Source of the DNA: Methanobacteriota archaeon
GTDB lineage: Archaea; Thermoplasmatota; Poseidoniia; Poseidoniales; Poseidoniaceae
Length of the DNA stretch: 34,052 nt
Assembly: GCA_002710015.1 (NCBI GenBank)
Contig: PAOW01000027.1
Coordinates: 1-34,052, forward strand
Direction: 5' to 3'
Below the pieces are notes generated by a model. It had not been told where the DNA came from. It saw only the letters and a list, made by a program, of their open reading frames with translations, and did no database searches. Every line of letters begins with the position of its first letter. The first letter of the stretch is position 1. The position numbers were made by a program, and so were the translations under genes. This document shows, piece by piece, positions 17,685 through 26,762 of the stretch.

Positions 17685-20258
17685 TCAGAATCTCGGTTTA
17701 TCTCTACTTCTGAGCCACAAAATACCGCATGTCGCAACTACTACGATTACAAACAAATCAAAGAAATCCAGCCCAATTCCAGATTCATAATTGCTGGATG
17801 AGTGCTTGATAACGGTTTGATTTGAGTCATCAATGTATGATAAATCGACTGAAAAAGAATCAAACCAGTCTAAATCGTCTTCAATCAAAACCAGTTTAGT
17901 TGAGGTTTTTTGGTAATTAGATGACTCAACAATCGAGCTAACACACTCATATTTCGTACACAGCATAAATTCTGTATCCGTAGCTCCATTATTTTGCACT
18001 GTAATCCAGAATTGATTTTTGCCAGGACTCACATCTTCAGACACAGCCATGATTCCGATTATTTCCAAATCTCTCTGAATTGGTGGAGCGATTGCAATAC
18101 TTTGCAAAAAACTTGCAGAATTACCCTTAGTATCAACAGTAGTAATTCTGAGTGGATGACTGCCTATCCCCGGGTTTGGGAGCTCATAAAATTGTGCGTT
18201 ATCCCAGCTGATATTGGAAACATTTGTTCCCAAAAATTCAATTGCGAATTTAATTTTGTCAATTGAATCATGGTCGTCATAGGATTCGGTTAAATCAAGC
18301 TTTATTCGATCACCCAATCTTGCAGGAGAATTCACCTCCTCCCAGCCTGTTGTTTGGAACACCGAGTTATCGACTCCAGATCTATCATAACCAATTTCTG
18401 TCAAATCTTCATTTGGCCGCTTTTTTAGTAATTTGGAAATTACGACTGGAGGGGCGTTATCTTTCAAACTTACATTCCAAGTTTTACTCGTTTTGTGTCC
18501 TACATCATCAGTTACATTAGCCATCAACCAGTATTGAATCTCATTCCTTTGTTTATGCCTTTCAGTAATATTATCACTGATTGAGTTTAATTTTGAATCA
18601 ACGTTGAACTGAGTAGTGAGATTTGCACCCGTATGATACCAGTCTTGCGACTTGTTGCTGGTCCAGACAATCTCCAGAGCAGTATCATGATCATCACTTA
18701 CATTCAGGTCAAGATGAAACACGCCGGGGGATATCTCAAAATTGTCATCAGTGTTGTGTATCATTGGTGAATCATCATCAAGAATAAAACTTCGATTGAG
18801 GATACTAACCAATCCCCCCTCATCTATGCATTGAACAGATACGTCTAGCAAGGAGTCCGGTTCGAAAGATGACAAATTGATACCTTTGCTAATGTTGTCT
18901 CCAAAAATGTTCCATTCACATTCATGTTTTGAAAGAGGGGCGTCATTGATGGTCACTTCGAAATCATACGATGTGTTTTCCCATGGCAGTGCATTACTCT
19001 CAATCATCGATAGTTGTGGAGGTGAATTGAGTCCTAGGCTAATAGTGTAAAAACCGGACACTGAGGATAGATTTCGAGCAAGTGAGAACTCGTTAGCATT
19101 TCCGCTAATCCACTCATTGAGGGGGCTTGAGAGATACTGGTATTCTCCACCGGTTTTTATTGTTAGAGGGGTTGATTGGCGCAAATCATTTTGAAATGGC
19201 ACCTCTAATCTCATAAGTTCAATGTGGGACCTTGATGATGATACATCAGCAGTCTCATTCCAACCCCAACTGTAATGACTGATGTTGATATCTGATGTGA
19301 TTGAAATGTTATTGAAAGACACATCATTATCATCAATAATACAACAGTTTGCCTCTTTACCATTGAGATAAATTACATTCTCTAAAAGAGTATTAAGGTT
19401 ATTCACGTCTCCATCAAGAAACCTTTCCACTTGACTTTCGATTCCAGCGTTCACACCTGGTATGAAAGGTAGACCCAACCCCTTGTTGAAAACGTGATTT
19501 GCAGACCATTTCCCGGTTACATCGCTGTTGGGAATTAGGCCTGATTCAAGAGATAATACAGCATTACCCACTGGCTGGGAAGAATTCAATTGCTGATTTA
19601 CCCAACTAGTATTTGGTGGCCATGTTGTCTGACCAACAGGGTATCCATCCATCAAAACTCTTGCTTCCCATCCACCGTTGAATTCGCCAACGGTAAGACT
19701 CTGATTGATCCAGCTAACAATATGTCCAGTCATCTTGTGGACAGCAATCACAGTAACACTATCTGAATAATTTCCACTCAAATCGTATGTTTCAGTAGCA
19801 TTTGGTATTAGGATATGGTTTTCATTATACCTCTGATAACTACCACCGTCGCCTAGCAATATTAGTTCAACACCACTTGGTGCATCTACCAATCCATCGC
19901 TTACACTAGCTTGCCAATCACTACCTAGGACTGTAATTGTATGAACACCCTCAACCGAGAACAGATTATCAATTATGGGATAGGCATCCAATACGACAGT
20001 AGTTTGTGATGATGGGACTGGTGGATGCCACATCACAACATATCCTTCACAGGTTGCTGTAGGAAGAAACATACCTCCTTTGGGCTGATTTAGCTCTGCT
20101 CCAGTCCATGGGTCCACTATATTGATGTCGCAATCGTTGATTGGATTTCCAAAGGGATCTTCTACTTCCACCGTCCAGTTTGGTCCCTGTTCAGCCCACG
20201 AAGCGGGTATCAGGAGTAGTATTGCTAGAAAAACTACCCTTCGCATGGATATTTGCAT
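17685..20258 (-). CDS. Secreted, C-terminally anchored Ig-like surface protein
   Basis: About 857 residues. The start chosen is the methionine at 20258, which has GAGGT 8 bases upstream and places a signal peptide (RRVVFLAILLLIPASWA) at the very start; the frame continues to 20330, but that would bury the signal. After cleavage near AWA/EQG come several Ig- or fibronectin-like beta regions dense in NxS/T sequons, with a CARDB-like repeat near the end (ENNGA-type segment), and a C-terminal helix (FFDLFVIVVVATCGILWL) followed by a short basic tail RSRDKPRF. This is the layout of an archaeal S-layer-like or adhesive surface protein. It is divergent from pyrB and upstream of the coiled-coil membrane protein. 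Its ligand or role is unknown. Confidence 0.72.
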   Translation of the reverse strand: MQISMRRVVFLAILLLIPASWAEQGPNWTVEVEDPFGNPINDCDINIVDPWTGAELNQPKGGMFLPTATCEGYVVMWHPPVPSSQTTVVLDAYPIIDNLFSVEGVHTITVLGSDWQASVSDGLVDAPSGVELILLGDGGSYQRYNENHILIPNATETYDLSGNYSDSVTVIAVHKMTGHIVSWINQSLTVGEFNGGWEARVLMDGYPVGQTTWPPNTSWVNQQLNSSQPVGNAVLSLESGLIPNSDVTGKWSANHVFNKGLGLPFIPGVNAGIESQVERFLDGDVNNLNTLLENVIYLNGKEANCCIIDDNDVSFNNISITSDINISHYSWGWNETADVSSSRSHIELMRLEVPFQNDLRQSTPLTIKTGGEYQYLSSPLNEWISGNANEFSLARNLSSVSGFYTISLGLNSPPQLSMIESNALPWENTSYDFEVTINDAPLSKHECEWNIFGDNISKGINLSSFEPDSLLDVSVQCIDEGGLVSILNRSFILDDDSPMIHNTDDNFEISPGVFHLDLNVSDDHDTALEIVWTSNKSQDWYHTGANLTTQFNVDSKLNSISDNITERHKQRNEIQYWLMANVTDDVGHKTSKTWNVSLKDNAPPVVISKLLKKRPNEDLTEIGYDRSGVDNSVFQTTGWEEVNSPARLGDRIKLDLTESYDDHDSIDKIKFAIEFLGTNVSNISWDNAQFYELPNPGIGSHPLRITTVDTKGNSASFLQSIAIAPPIQRDLEIIGIMAVSEDVSPGKNQFWITVQNNGATDTEFMLCTKYECVSSIVESSNYQKTSTKLVLIEDDLDWFDSFSVDLSYIDDSNQTVIKHSSSNYESGIGLDFFDLFVIVVVATCGILWLRSRDKPRF

Positions 20259-20345
20259 AATCTCATACCTCATCAAGAAAGCGGGTTCTCGCGCCCATAT
20301 GTTCATGGTCGGGTTAGTCACAAGTCCCACAGAAGGGGGAATAAT

Positions 20346-21296
20346 ATGCCCGGACTAATCACGATGGACGACCTTACAGATGAAGAGATAATCTCGATAT
20401 TAGATGACGCCGAGAGATTGCTTCCAGTAGCACGTGGAGAACTATACTTGCCTTTGCTGAAAGGTAGAATACTTGGAAATTTATTTTTTGAGCCGTCCAC
20501 AAGGACTAGAATGTCATTTGAGACAGCAATGAAACGATTAGGAGGGGATGTGGTAAACCTAGGAGATGTGAAGAGTTCTTCTGTTGTAAAAGGCGAAACC
20601 CTGTTTGATATGATACAAATGGTAGACGGTTACACAGATATTATCGCAATGAGGCACCCAAGGCAAGGAGCTGCGCAATATGCTTGTGATAGCGCTAAAG
20701 TGCCAATACTAAACGGAGGAGACGGTGCTGGACATCATCCAACCCAAACGATGCTAGATCTGTTCACTATTAGACGAGCTCATGGTAAATTAGAGGGTTT
20801 GAATGTTGTTCTTGCAGGTGATCTGAGGTATGGCAGAACCGTACATTCATTGTCACATGCTTTGACTAGACTTGGATGTAATGTTACATTTGCATCCCCT
20901 GAAAGTTTGCGAATGCCTGAAGAAATAGTATCTGATTTGAAAGACAATGGTGCCGAAGTGGTTGAGACAGACGACCTATTTGGACAAATAAATACAGCAG
21001 ATGTAATTTACATGACCAGAATCCAGAAAGAAAGATTCCCTGACGAGGATGAATATGCAAAGGTTGCAGGAGCTTACAAGTTACATGCTAAGGACTTGGA
21101 TGTAGCTAAGCCCGATATGATAATCATGCATCCTTTGCCAAGAGTAGACGAGATACATCCCTCAGTTGATTCAACTCGACATGCCTGCTACTTTGAACAG
21201 GCGTTTAACGGAGTTGTAGCAAGAATGGCGTTGATGTGTCGACTTCTGGGAGTCGAAGTTCCAGCGGATGTAGAAAAAGCAGGAGGGATAATATGA
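20346..21296 (+). CDS. pyrB: Aspartate carbamoyltransferase catalytic subunit
   Basis: A 316-residue enzyme joining carbamoyl phosphate to aspartate, the first committed step of pyrimidine synthesis. Motifs: the carbamoyl-phosphate loop STRTR (51-55) in FFEPSTRTRMSFE; GDVKSSSVVKGET (the mobile 80s loop); MRHPRQGAA; DGAGHHPTQTMLD; DLRYGRTVHSL (240s-type aspartate region begins further on); and HPLPRVDEI. The ATG at 20346 has AAGGGGGA 5 bases upstream; the open frame continues upstream to 20253 into the divergent gene's leader and is not used. It overlaps pyrI by 4 bases (ATGA), the usual archaeal arrangement. Confidence 0.97.
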   Translation: MPGLITMDDLTDEEIISILDDAERLLPVARGELYLPLLKGRILGNLFFEPSTRTRMSFETAMKRLGGDVVNLGDVKSSSVVKGETLFDMIQMVDGYTDIIAMRHPRQGAAQYACDSAKVPILNGGDGAGHHPTQTMLDLFTIRRAHGKLEGLNVVLAGDLRYGRTVHSLSHALTRLGCNVTFASPESLRMPEEIVSDLKDNGAEVVETDDLFGQINTADVIYMTRIQKERFPDEDEYAKVAGAYKLHAKDLDVAKPDMIIMHPLPRVDEIHPSVDSTRHACYFEQAFNGVVARMALMCRLLGVEVPADVEKAGGII

Positions 21297-21769
21297 GCCA
21301 GGAAGGAAACATGCGCAGAGTTACTGCAATCAAAAACGGGACTGTTATAGATCACATTCCTGCAGGAAAAGCACTGTCAGTCCTAAAGATGCTAGGCATT
21401 GCTGGAGACATGTCCAATCCTGTTTCACTTGTTATGAATGTGCCATCTAAGAAAATGGGTGGGAAGGATATAATCAAAGTTGAGGATAGAGAGTTAACAC
21501 AGGGCGAACTTGACAAACTTTCACTGGTTGCTCCAGATGCTTCAGTTGCCATAATAAGAGCATATACTGTTGCGGAAAAATTGGAAATAAATCTAACAGA
21601 GGAAGTTGTTAATGTTGCAAGGTGTACATTTTCGAATTGTATAACAATCAACCCTAGAGAGCCATTGCCTCACAGACTCATTGTAACCAAGCGAGAGCCA
21701 CTTGAATTGAGATGCAGGTATTGTGGAAAACCACAGGATATCGATGGGCTAATAGACAGTTTATTCTAA
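21293..21769 (+). CDS. pyrI: Aspartate carbamoyltransferase regulatory subunit
   Basis: A 158-residue regulatory chain that binds CTP/ATP in its N-terminal domain and joins the catalytic trimers through a C-terminal zinc domain. Visible: the allosteric region (RRVTAIKNGTVIDHIPAGKAL, about 8-28) and the four zinc cysteines C111, C116, C141 and C144 (CTFSNC and CRYC). The start ATG overlaps the pyrB stop. Normal length and intact ligands imply a regulated, holoenzyme-forming ATCase. Its TAA stop abuts the stop of the convergent membrane protein gene. Confidence 0.96.
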   Translation: MSQEGNMRRVTAIKNGTVIDHIPAGKALSVLKMLGIAGDMSNPVSLVMNVPSKKMGGKDIIKVEDRELTQGELDKLSLVAPDASVAIIRAYTVAEKLEINLTEEVVNVARCTFSNCITINPREPLPHRLIVTKREPLELRCRYCGKPQDIDGLIDSLF

Positions 21770-24304
21770 TCATAGATCGAATAAACCTGCTTTTTCACAA
21801 GCTTTGAAATTTATCCAACCCGGCATTCCCAAATCAATTGGAACGCCTCCAACAGTGGTAATCAATCCAGTTAGTATCAGATGGTTAGCAACTGGATTAT
21901 TCGACCAGTCTGCTTTTTTCCCATCGCTTCTGCCCCTCATTAGTTTATCGTTTGACCTACGAGAAGCCCAAGCGTTTGCATTCCATGCATGATTTTTCAT
22001 GCTATTATTGGTAACACTTGGAGGTACGACCACATTGTGTGAGGATTCCCAATTCTTTTCCCATTCTCCTTCCATTGTATCAGCCCAAACTAATCCAGTA
22101 GTCTCGCTCTCCGGCATTTCCATCTCACCTTGGATAGCCAATTGAATAGCCAATCTTCTCAAGTGTGGATGTCTTGGATGTGCTTTCATGGTCTTTTCAA
22201 CTATGTTGATAGCACTTGCTTTCATGCCTCTATCGAGGTATAGGAGTGCTCTTGCGGTTTGGCCGTGAGGCCAATCTTCTAATTTGACATCATTTTTACT
22301 TGCCCACGCCTCAAGTTTATCCAGTGCAACATTTGATTGTGACCATAGTCTGAATCGAGCAATATCACCTAAGATGTGTAACTTTGCAGCAGGCTTGAAT
22401 TTCCATTTGATATTGCTACCTGGTGTTCCTGATTGGTAACGTCTCAGAACGTCTATGTTCCTCTTTGTAACAGAATCTAAACGTAGTAATGGACGGATTG
22501 AATTTGGTAGCTTTATTTTTGGATTAAACACCGATGCCACCCATTTCAGCCTTGCAGCTTCAATATCTTCGTCTGCCAGCAAATCTAGTCTTGGTAATGC
22601 TTCTGGGATGTCACGCTGGGCTAGGGAAGCCGCCGCTAGAATCATTCTGGCAATTTCAGCTGTCCTTCCTGCTCTGAGTGCTAAAAATGAGAGAGAAACT
22701 TGCTCTGCTTGGTCCCACCTTCCAAGGGCCATAAGCATCTCCATGCTCGCTTCAGTTCTTCTAACTAAAGAAAGTCCCTCAATACTCTCCTCTCCATGAT
22801 CTTCATACAATAATTCCATTTTTTCCATTGCTTTGGACCAATTGTCATCCCTCAGTAATTCACGGAAATCATCACCTTTTCTGTAAATTATTTTCTCAAG
22901 TGACTCAAGCTCAATTCTCTTCTGGTTCGCCATAGCATCGAATGAGATGTCATCCAATCTCTGTCCAGTTCTGCGCGATAGCAACCATATACCAAGGAAC
23001 ACAACTTGGCCGCCTGAAGCTAGCATCCAAGTCATTTCTTCTAGCGCATTTTTTCTTATTACTTGACAAACCGAATCTTCCCAAGTTCCACATTCAGCAC
23101 CCTGTGGAAGGTATTGTGAATCCCAAAACGTCAACATGGCCAAAGCAAGTAAAAGCATCGATTGCCCTGCAAATCCAGTGAAACAGAAATTCAGAACATT
23201 TGCTTGTTGGCTTCTCTCACTCCTCAATAGTCTCGAATCTGCTAATCTTATCCCGCCTTTACCAGACACATCTGCTATGTCTAAGAACAAAATTCTCGCA
23301 ACCTCATAAACAAACAAAAAGCCAACAATTGCGACGTTAAGTAGCAAAAATAGCAAGACCATAGTTACTAGAGGAACTCGTATTCCCGCTTCCGAAATGT
23401 GTGAGAATAATTCGATTGCATAGAACCCAAAGATTCCGCCTTCTTCCATTATTGTTGTCTGTGGTCGGTATTCCGGTAGTTCAAGAACTCGCTGGGAATG
23501 CTCAAACATGCTAGGATCTATTGCTAGTAAAATCAGAGAAACTAGAGTGTTAAACGCGATAAATGGCATGGCAGCAGTGTTCAACCAAACCAAGGTCGAA
23601 ATCAGTTGCTTCCTTGCATTGGGTTTGTGCGGATAAAAAGCTGAGGGGTCACCTTTCGATAGTTGCCGACTCGATTCTTTTAGGGCAGTCCAAGCGGATC
23701 CCATGACCCTTCCATATGCGATGAAACCTGGAGCGAATGCTAAACATCCAACTAGAGCTAATCTGCGGTCAATTTCAACATTAGCAAGCCCCATTATAAA
23801 CCACATAATTGCCAACGCTGTAAACCACAAAATTGTGATAGAGATTCCAGCTCCACTTCTAAAGGTGCTAGCTTCCTGGAGAGATTCTCTTCTTCCTCCA
23901 GTTCTAGTGATTATTTGGGTACTCATGGAAACTCCCGTCGAAATCATGGCGGGAACTATGATTAGCACTAAGGCCGCAGCAAGTGAAATCATGTGCAACC
24001 CTTTGGTTAGGTTTGCTTGATAGAATAACCACTCAACTCCAAGCAGTATCGCACCCGTTAGCGCCATAACATAGACTGTCAATCCATTTCTCATTCCTTT
24101 AGCTTTCAAAAGCTTCTTTGCTTCATTTTTATCTGAGGTAACAGTATGAACCTCGTATCGTTTTGGGCCGGTTGGGAAAGCAACCTGGAGTCCAGACAGA
24201 CCTCTTGGGATAAGGAATTCCTGAAACAAGTAGGCTGTAAATCCAGAAAGCAATATTGCTAGTATGGTCATACCATTAAACTCGCTGACTAACGTGATCC
24301 CCAT
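21770..24304 (-). CDS. Membrane protein with helical-repeat C-terminal domain, coupled to thrS
   Basis: An 844-residue protein of unrecognised family. The first half (to about residue 440) has eight or more hydrophobic helices separated by short charged loops; a large soluble segment of about 390 residues follows, with helical repeats of TPR-like character (for example ARALLYLDRGMKASAINIVEKT) and a tail that ends near a GGVPIDLGMPGW stretch. The start ATG at 24304 lies 7 bases after the thrS stop, inside a GAAGGTTGAG ribosome-site context, so translation is coupled; an upstream in-frame ATG at 24370 lies within thrS and is unlikely. The linkage to thrS may be only positional. The pairing of membrane core and repeat domain suggests a scaffold. 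Confidence 0.65.
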   Translation of the reverse strand: MGITLVSEFNGMTILAILLSGFTAYLFQEFLIPRGLSGLQVAFPTGPKRYEVHTVTSDKNEAKKLLKAKGMRNGLTVYVMALTGAILLGVEWLFYQANLTKGLHMISLAAALVLIIVPAMISTGVSMSTQIITRTGGRRESLQEASTFRSGAGISITILWFTALAIMWFIMGLANVEIDRRLALVGCLAFAPGFIAYGRVMGSAWTALKESSRQLSKGDPSAFYPHKPNARKQLISTLVWLNTAAMPFIAFNTLVSLILLAIDPSMFEHSQRVLELPEYRPQTTIMEEGGIFGFYAIELFSHISEAGIRVPLVTMVLLFLLLNVAIVGFLFVYEVARILFLDIADVSGKGGIRLADSRLLRSERSQQANVLNFCFTGFAGQSMLLLALAMLTFWDSQYLPQGAECGTWEDSVCQVIRKNALEEMTWMLASGGQVVFLGIWLLSRRTGQRLDDISFDAMANQKRIELESLEKIIYRKGDDFRELLRDDNWSKAMEKMELLYEDHGEESIEGLSLVRRTEASMEMLMALGRWDQAEQVSLSFLALRAGRTAEIARMILAAASLAQRDIPEALPRLDLLADEDIEAARLKWVASVFNPKIKLPNSIRPLLRLDSVTKRNIDVLRRYQSGTPGSNIKWKFKPAAKLHILGDIARFRLWSQSNVALDKLEAWASKNDVKLEDWPHGQTARALLYLDRGMKASAINIVEKTMKAHPRHPHLRRLAIQLAIQGEMEMPESETTGLVWADTMEGEWEKNWESSHNVVVPPSVTNNSMKNHAWNANAWASRRSNDKLMRGRSDGKKADWSNNPVANHLILTGLITTVGGVPIDLGMPGWINFKACEKAGLFDL

Positions 24305-24311
24305 CGTAAAC

Positions 24312-26339
24312 TCAACCTTCTTGCGGTGGGACAAGTGAAGGGACAGAGTGCTTGTTATTGATTTCATCAAGCAACTCAGAAAGGAATTGTTCTAGATCAA
24401 CACCTGCTCTTTGGTCTCCGTTTCTAGCTCTTATAGAAACAGCATTGTTTGCAACCTCTTCTTCACCTAATATTAGCATGTATGCAGGTTGGAATTTTCT
24501 GTGCATTCTAATTTTTTTACCAATCGTATTATCTCCATCATCGATTTCAGCCCTGATGCCAGCCTCTTTGAGTTTCGAAAGTATATTGCGTCCATAATCA
24601 ACTTGTTTCTGTGATATTGTTAGAATATGAATCTGGGTCGGAGCAAGCCAAGTTGGGAATTTTCCGGCAAAGTGCTCTATCAGGACTCCACAAAACCTCT
24701 CCATCGAGCCAAATGGTGCCCGATGTATCATTACAGGGCGATGCATTTCTCCATCACTACCTTTGTATTTTAAATCAAATCTTTCTGGCAAATTATAGTC
24801 CACTTGAACCGTCCCAAGTTGCCATTCTCTACCGATTACATCTTTCACAACGAAATCAATTTTTGGTCCATAAAAGGCTGCTTCACCAGGTTCCTCTGAC
24901 CAATTAACGCCTAGACTCCTTGCAGCTGCTCTACAAGCATCCTCTGCCCGGTCCCATTTCTCAGCATCTCCAACATACTTACTGGAGTCAGGATCTCTTA
25001 GACCTACTCTAACACGGTAGTCCGTCATTCCGAGTGCTTCGAATATAACTTGAACTAACTCAATACATCCTAGCACCTCACCAGCAATTTGATCTTCTGT
25101 GACGAATAGATGTGCATCATCTTGTGTGAATCCTCTAACCCTTGTCAGCCCTGAAATCTCACCCGATTGCTCCCATCGATACACGGTTCCAAATTCAGCT
25201 AATCTCAAAGGCAAATCTCTGTATGACCGTGCTTGTGATGAAAATATTTTGATATGATGAGGACAATTCATTGGCTTCAGCATGTATCCTTCAATATCTC
25301 CACTTGCCATCATATTGGATAATTCTCCACAACTGCAACCTTCCTTTGCGAGCCTTGACATCATTTCTTTCTCTACTAGTGGGGGGTATTGTGAATCTTG
25401 GTAATACGGGAAATGGCCGCTAGTCCTATACAAGTCTAATTTCCCTATATGAGGAGTGTAAACCTGCTGATATCCTTGCCGGGTTAGATGTTCTGAAATG
25501 AAGTTCTGCAAACTTGTCCTGATGGTTGCACCTCTAGGAGTCCATAGAATCAGACCTTGACCCACGTCTTCATCGACATGGAACAATTGTAGGTCTTTTC
25601 CTAATTTCCTGTGGTCTCTTTTCTTTGCTTCTTCGATAGCAGCCATTTTAGCTTTGAGAGCGTCTTTTGTAGGCTCGACCAATCCATAGATTCTGGTCAA
25701 TTTGTCTCGATTTTGATCACCTCGCCAAAATGCGGATGATACAGAAGTAAGCCTAACATGCATCAACTTGGCCGTTGAGTGAACGTGCGGTCCTTTGCAC
25801 AAATCAAACCAATCACCTTGGGAGTATATGGTAGAACCAGCGCCTTCATCGATTCTTTCTTTGATGATCTCTATTTTGTATGGGTTATTTGCAAACATTT
25901 CGCTTAGTTCGGCCTCAGAGTGTTCAATCCTAAGAATTGGGAGATTTTTCCTAGCCAATTCATGCATTTTCTTTTGAACTTTCTTTAATTCATCAGCTCC
26001 GAAGTCTTGTAAATCAGCAAAATCATAGTAGAATCCCCTATCGATTGGTGGACCAATAGTTGGTTTTGCTTCTGGGTATAATTCCGATATCGCTTGAGCA
26101 AGTAAATGTGCAGCAGAGTGTCTAAGAATATACATTCCAGCATCCGAGTACGCAGATATACCTTCAACGGCGCAATCGGAGGTGATCTCTGATGAAAAAT
26201 CTCTTTCTTCTCCGTCGACCAGAGCGGCTACGCAATCATGCTTTCTGCCCTCAATATCAATCACGATTTCTCCAGCGGTAATGCCAACAGTATATTCGTT
26301 GACTGAACCATCTGGTAAGGTAACTGAAATCATGCCCAT
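24312..26339 (-). CDS. thrS: Threonyl-tRNA synthetase, bacterial-type architecture
   Basis: A 675-residue class II synthetase that charges tRNA-Thr with threonine. Domains: TGS (about 1-60); the bacterial-type editing domain with HSAAH (H74, H78) and CKGPH (C181, H185); the catalytic core with motif 2 YRWEQSGEISGLTRVRGF, zinc ligands C359 (KPMNCPHH), H410 and H539 (IHRAPFGS), and motif 3; and an anticodon-binding domain from about 566. Most euryarchaeal enzymes instead carry an unrelated D-aminoacyl-deacylase-like editing domain, so this copy looks bacterial in origin. Between SGHFPYYQDS and the zinc cysteine there is extra sequence with CSC (335-337) compared with the E. coli enzyme. ATG at 26339 has GGAGG 7 bases upstream. 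Confidence 0.95.
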   Translation of the reverse strand: MGMISVTLPDGSVNEYTVGITAGEIVIDIEGRKHDCVAALVDGEERDFSSEITSDCAVEGISAYSDAGMYILRHSAAHLLAQAISELYPEAKPTIGPPIDRGFYYDFADLQDFGADELKKVQKKMHELARKNLPILRIEHSEAELSEMFANNPYKIEIIKERIDEGAGSTIYSQGDWFDLCKGPHVHSTAKLMHVRLTSVSSAFWRGDQNRDKLTRIYGLVEPTKDALKAKMAAIEEAKKRDHRKLGKDLQLFHVDEDVGQGLILWTPRGATIRTSLQNFISEHLTRQGYQQVYTPHIGKLDLYRTSGHFPYYQDSQYPPLVEKEMMSRLAKEGCSCGELSNMMASGDIEGYMLKPMNCPHHIKIFSSQARSYRDLPLRLAEFGTVYRWEQSGEISGLTRVRGFTQDDAHLFVTEDQIAGEVLGCIELVQVIFEALGMTDYRVRVGLRDPDSSKYVGDAEKWDRAEDACRAAARSLGVNWSEEPGEAAFYGPKIDFVVKDVIGREWQLGTVQVDYNLPERFDLKYKGSDGEMHRPVMIHRAPFGSMERFCGVLIEHFAGKFPTWLAPTQIHILTISQKQVDYGRNILSKLKEAGIRAEIDDGDNTIGKKIRMHRKFQPAYMLILGEEEVANNAVSIRARNGDQRAGVDLEQFLSELLDEINNKHSVPSLVPPQEG

Positions 26340-26408
26340 ATGCTTGCCTCCATCTCAATCGGGTGCGCTTCTGTTCTTCACCTTGGCGATAAAAAACCAC
26401 TTAATTTC

Positions 26409-26417
26409 GTATATATG
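26409..26417 (-). promoter_or_regulatory. TATA box for thrS
   Basis: On the minus strand CATATATAC lies about 70 bases upstream of the thrS ATG. Standard spacing puts the transcript start near 26385-26388, leaving a leader of roughly 47 bases. It lies between thrS and the stop of the small upstream gene (26433), so thrS has its own promoter. Confidence 0.45.
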
Positions 26418-26432
26418 TGCAGATATAATGGG

Positions 26433-26699
26433 TTACCACTGAACGTCAAAGTCGTCTCCTTCCTTGGACGATAATTCCTTCACAACCTCCACAGTTTTCT
26501 CTGGTTTAGAGTCCGTGGTAGCTTTCTTCGATACTATAAATTCTGTTCTTTTTTCTTCAATGTCTCTTTGTCCTCTGAATTTTGGCTCTTCAAATTTCTT
26601 TACAGTTTTGGTGTGTGATGTTTTTTTATCATCATTTTCTTGCTTTAATTGATCATCCCATGCGCCCTCAAAAGTTAGTTTATCCTTCTTGCGCTCCAT
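26433..26699 (-). CDS. Small highly charged protein, unknown function
   Basis: An 88-residue hydrophilic protein dominated by K, E and D, with no hydrophobic helix and low complexity consistent with disorder. The end carries an aromatic/acidic DDFDVQW. The start chosen is the ATG at 26699 (MERKKDKLTFEGAWDDQ); the frame extends upstream to 26750 into the intergenic region without a ribosome site. The ATG has no clear Shine-Dalgarno site, so a leaderless message is possible. It is divergent from the NAD-kinase-like gene. No family recognised. It might be a nucleic-acid or protein binding accessory; that is only a guess from composition. Confidence 0.55.
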   Translation of the reverse strand: MERKKDKLTFEGAWDDQLKQENDDKKTSHTKTVKKFEEPKFRGQRDIEEKRTEFIVSKKATTDSKPEKTVEVVKELSSKEGDDFDVQW

Positions 26700-26762
26700 G
26701 TTAGTCCGTTGTATAAACGATACATAATCGGTTTGATGTAGCGTTAGCATTTGGGGTTGTTT

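Noticed and set aside
20253-20345. Longer pyrB start
   Set aside because: The extra residues have no homology to ATCase and run into the leader of the divergent gene; ATG 20346 has a good ribosome site.
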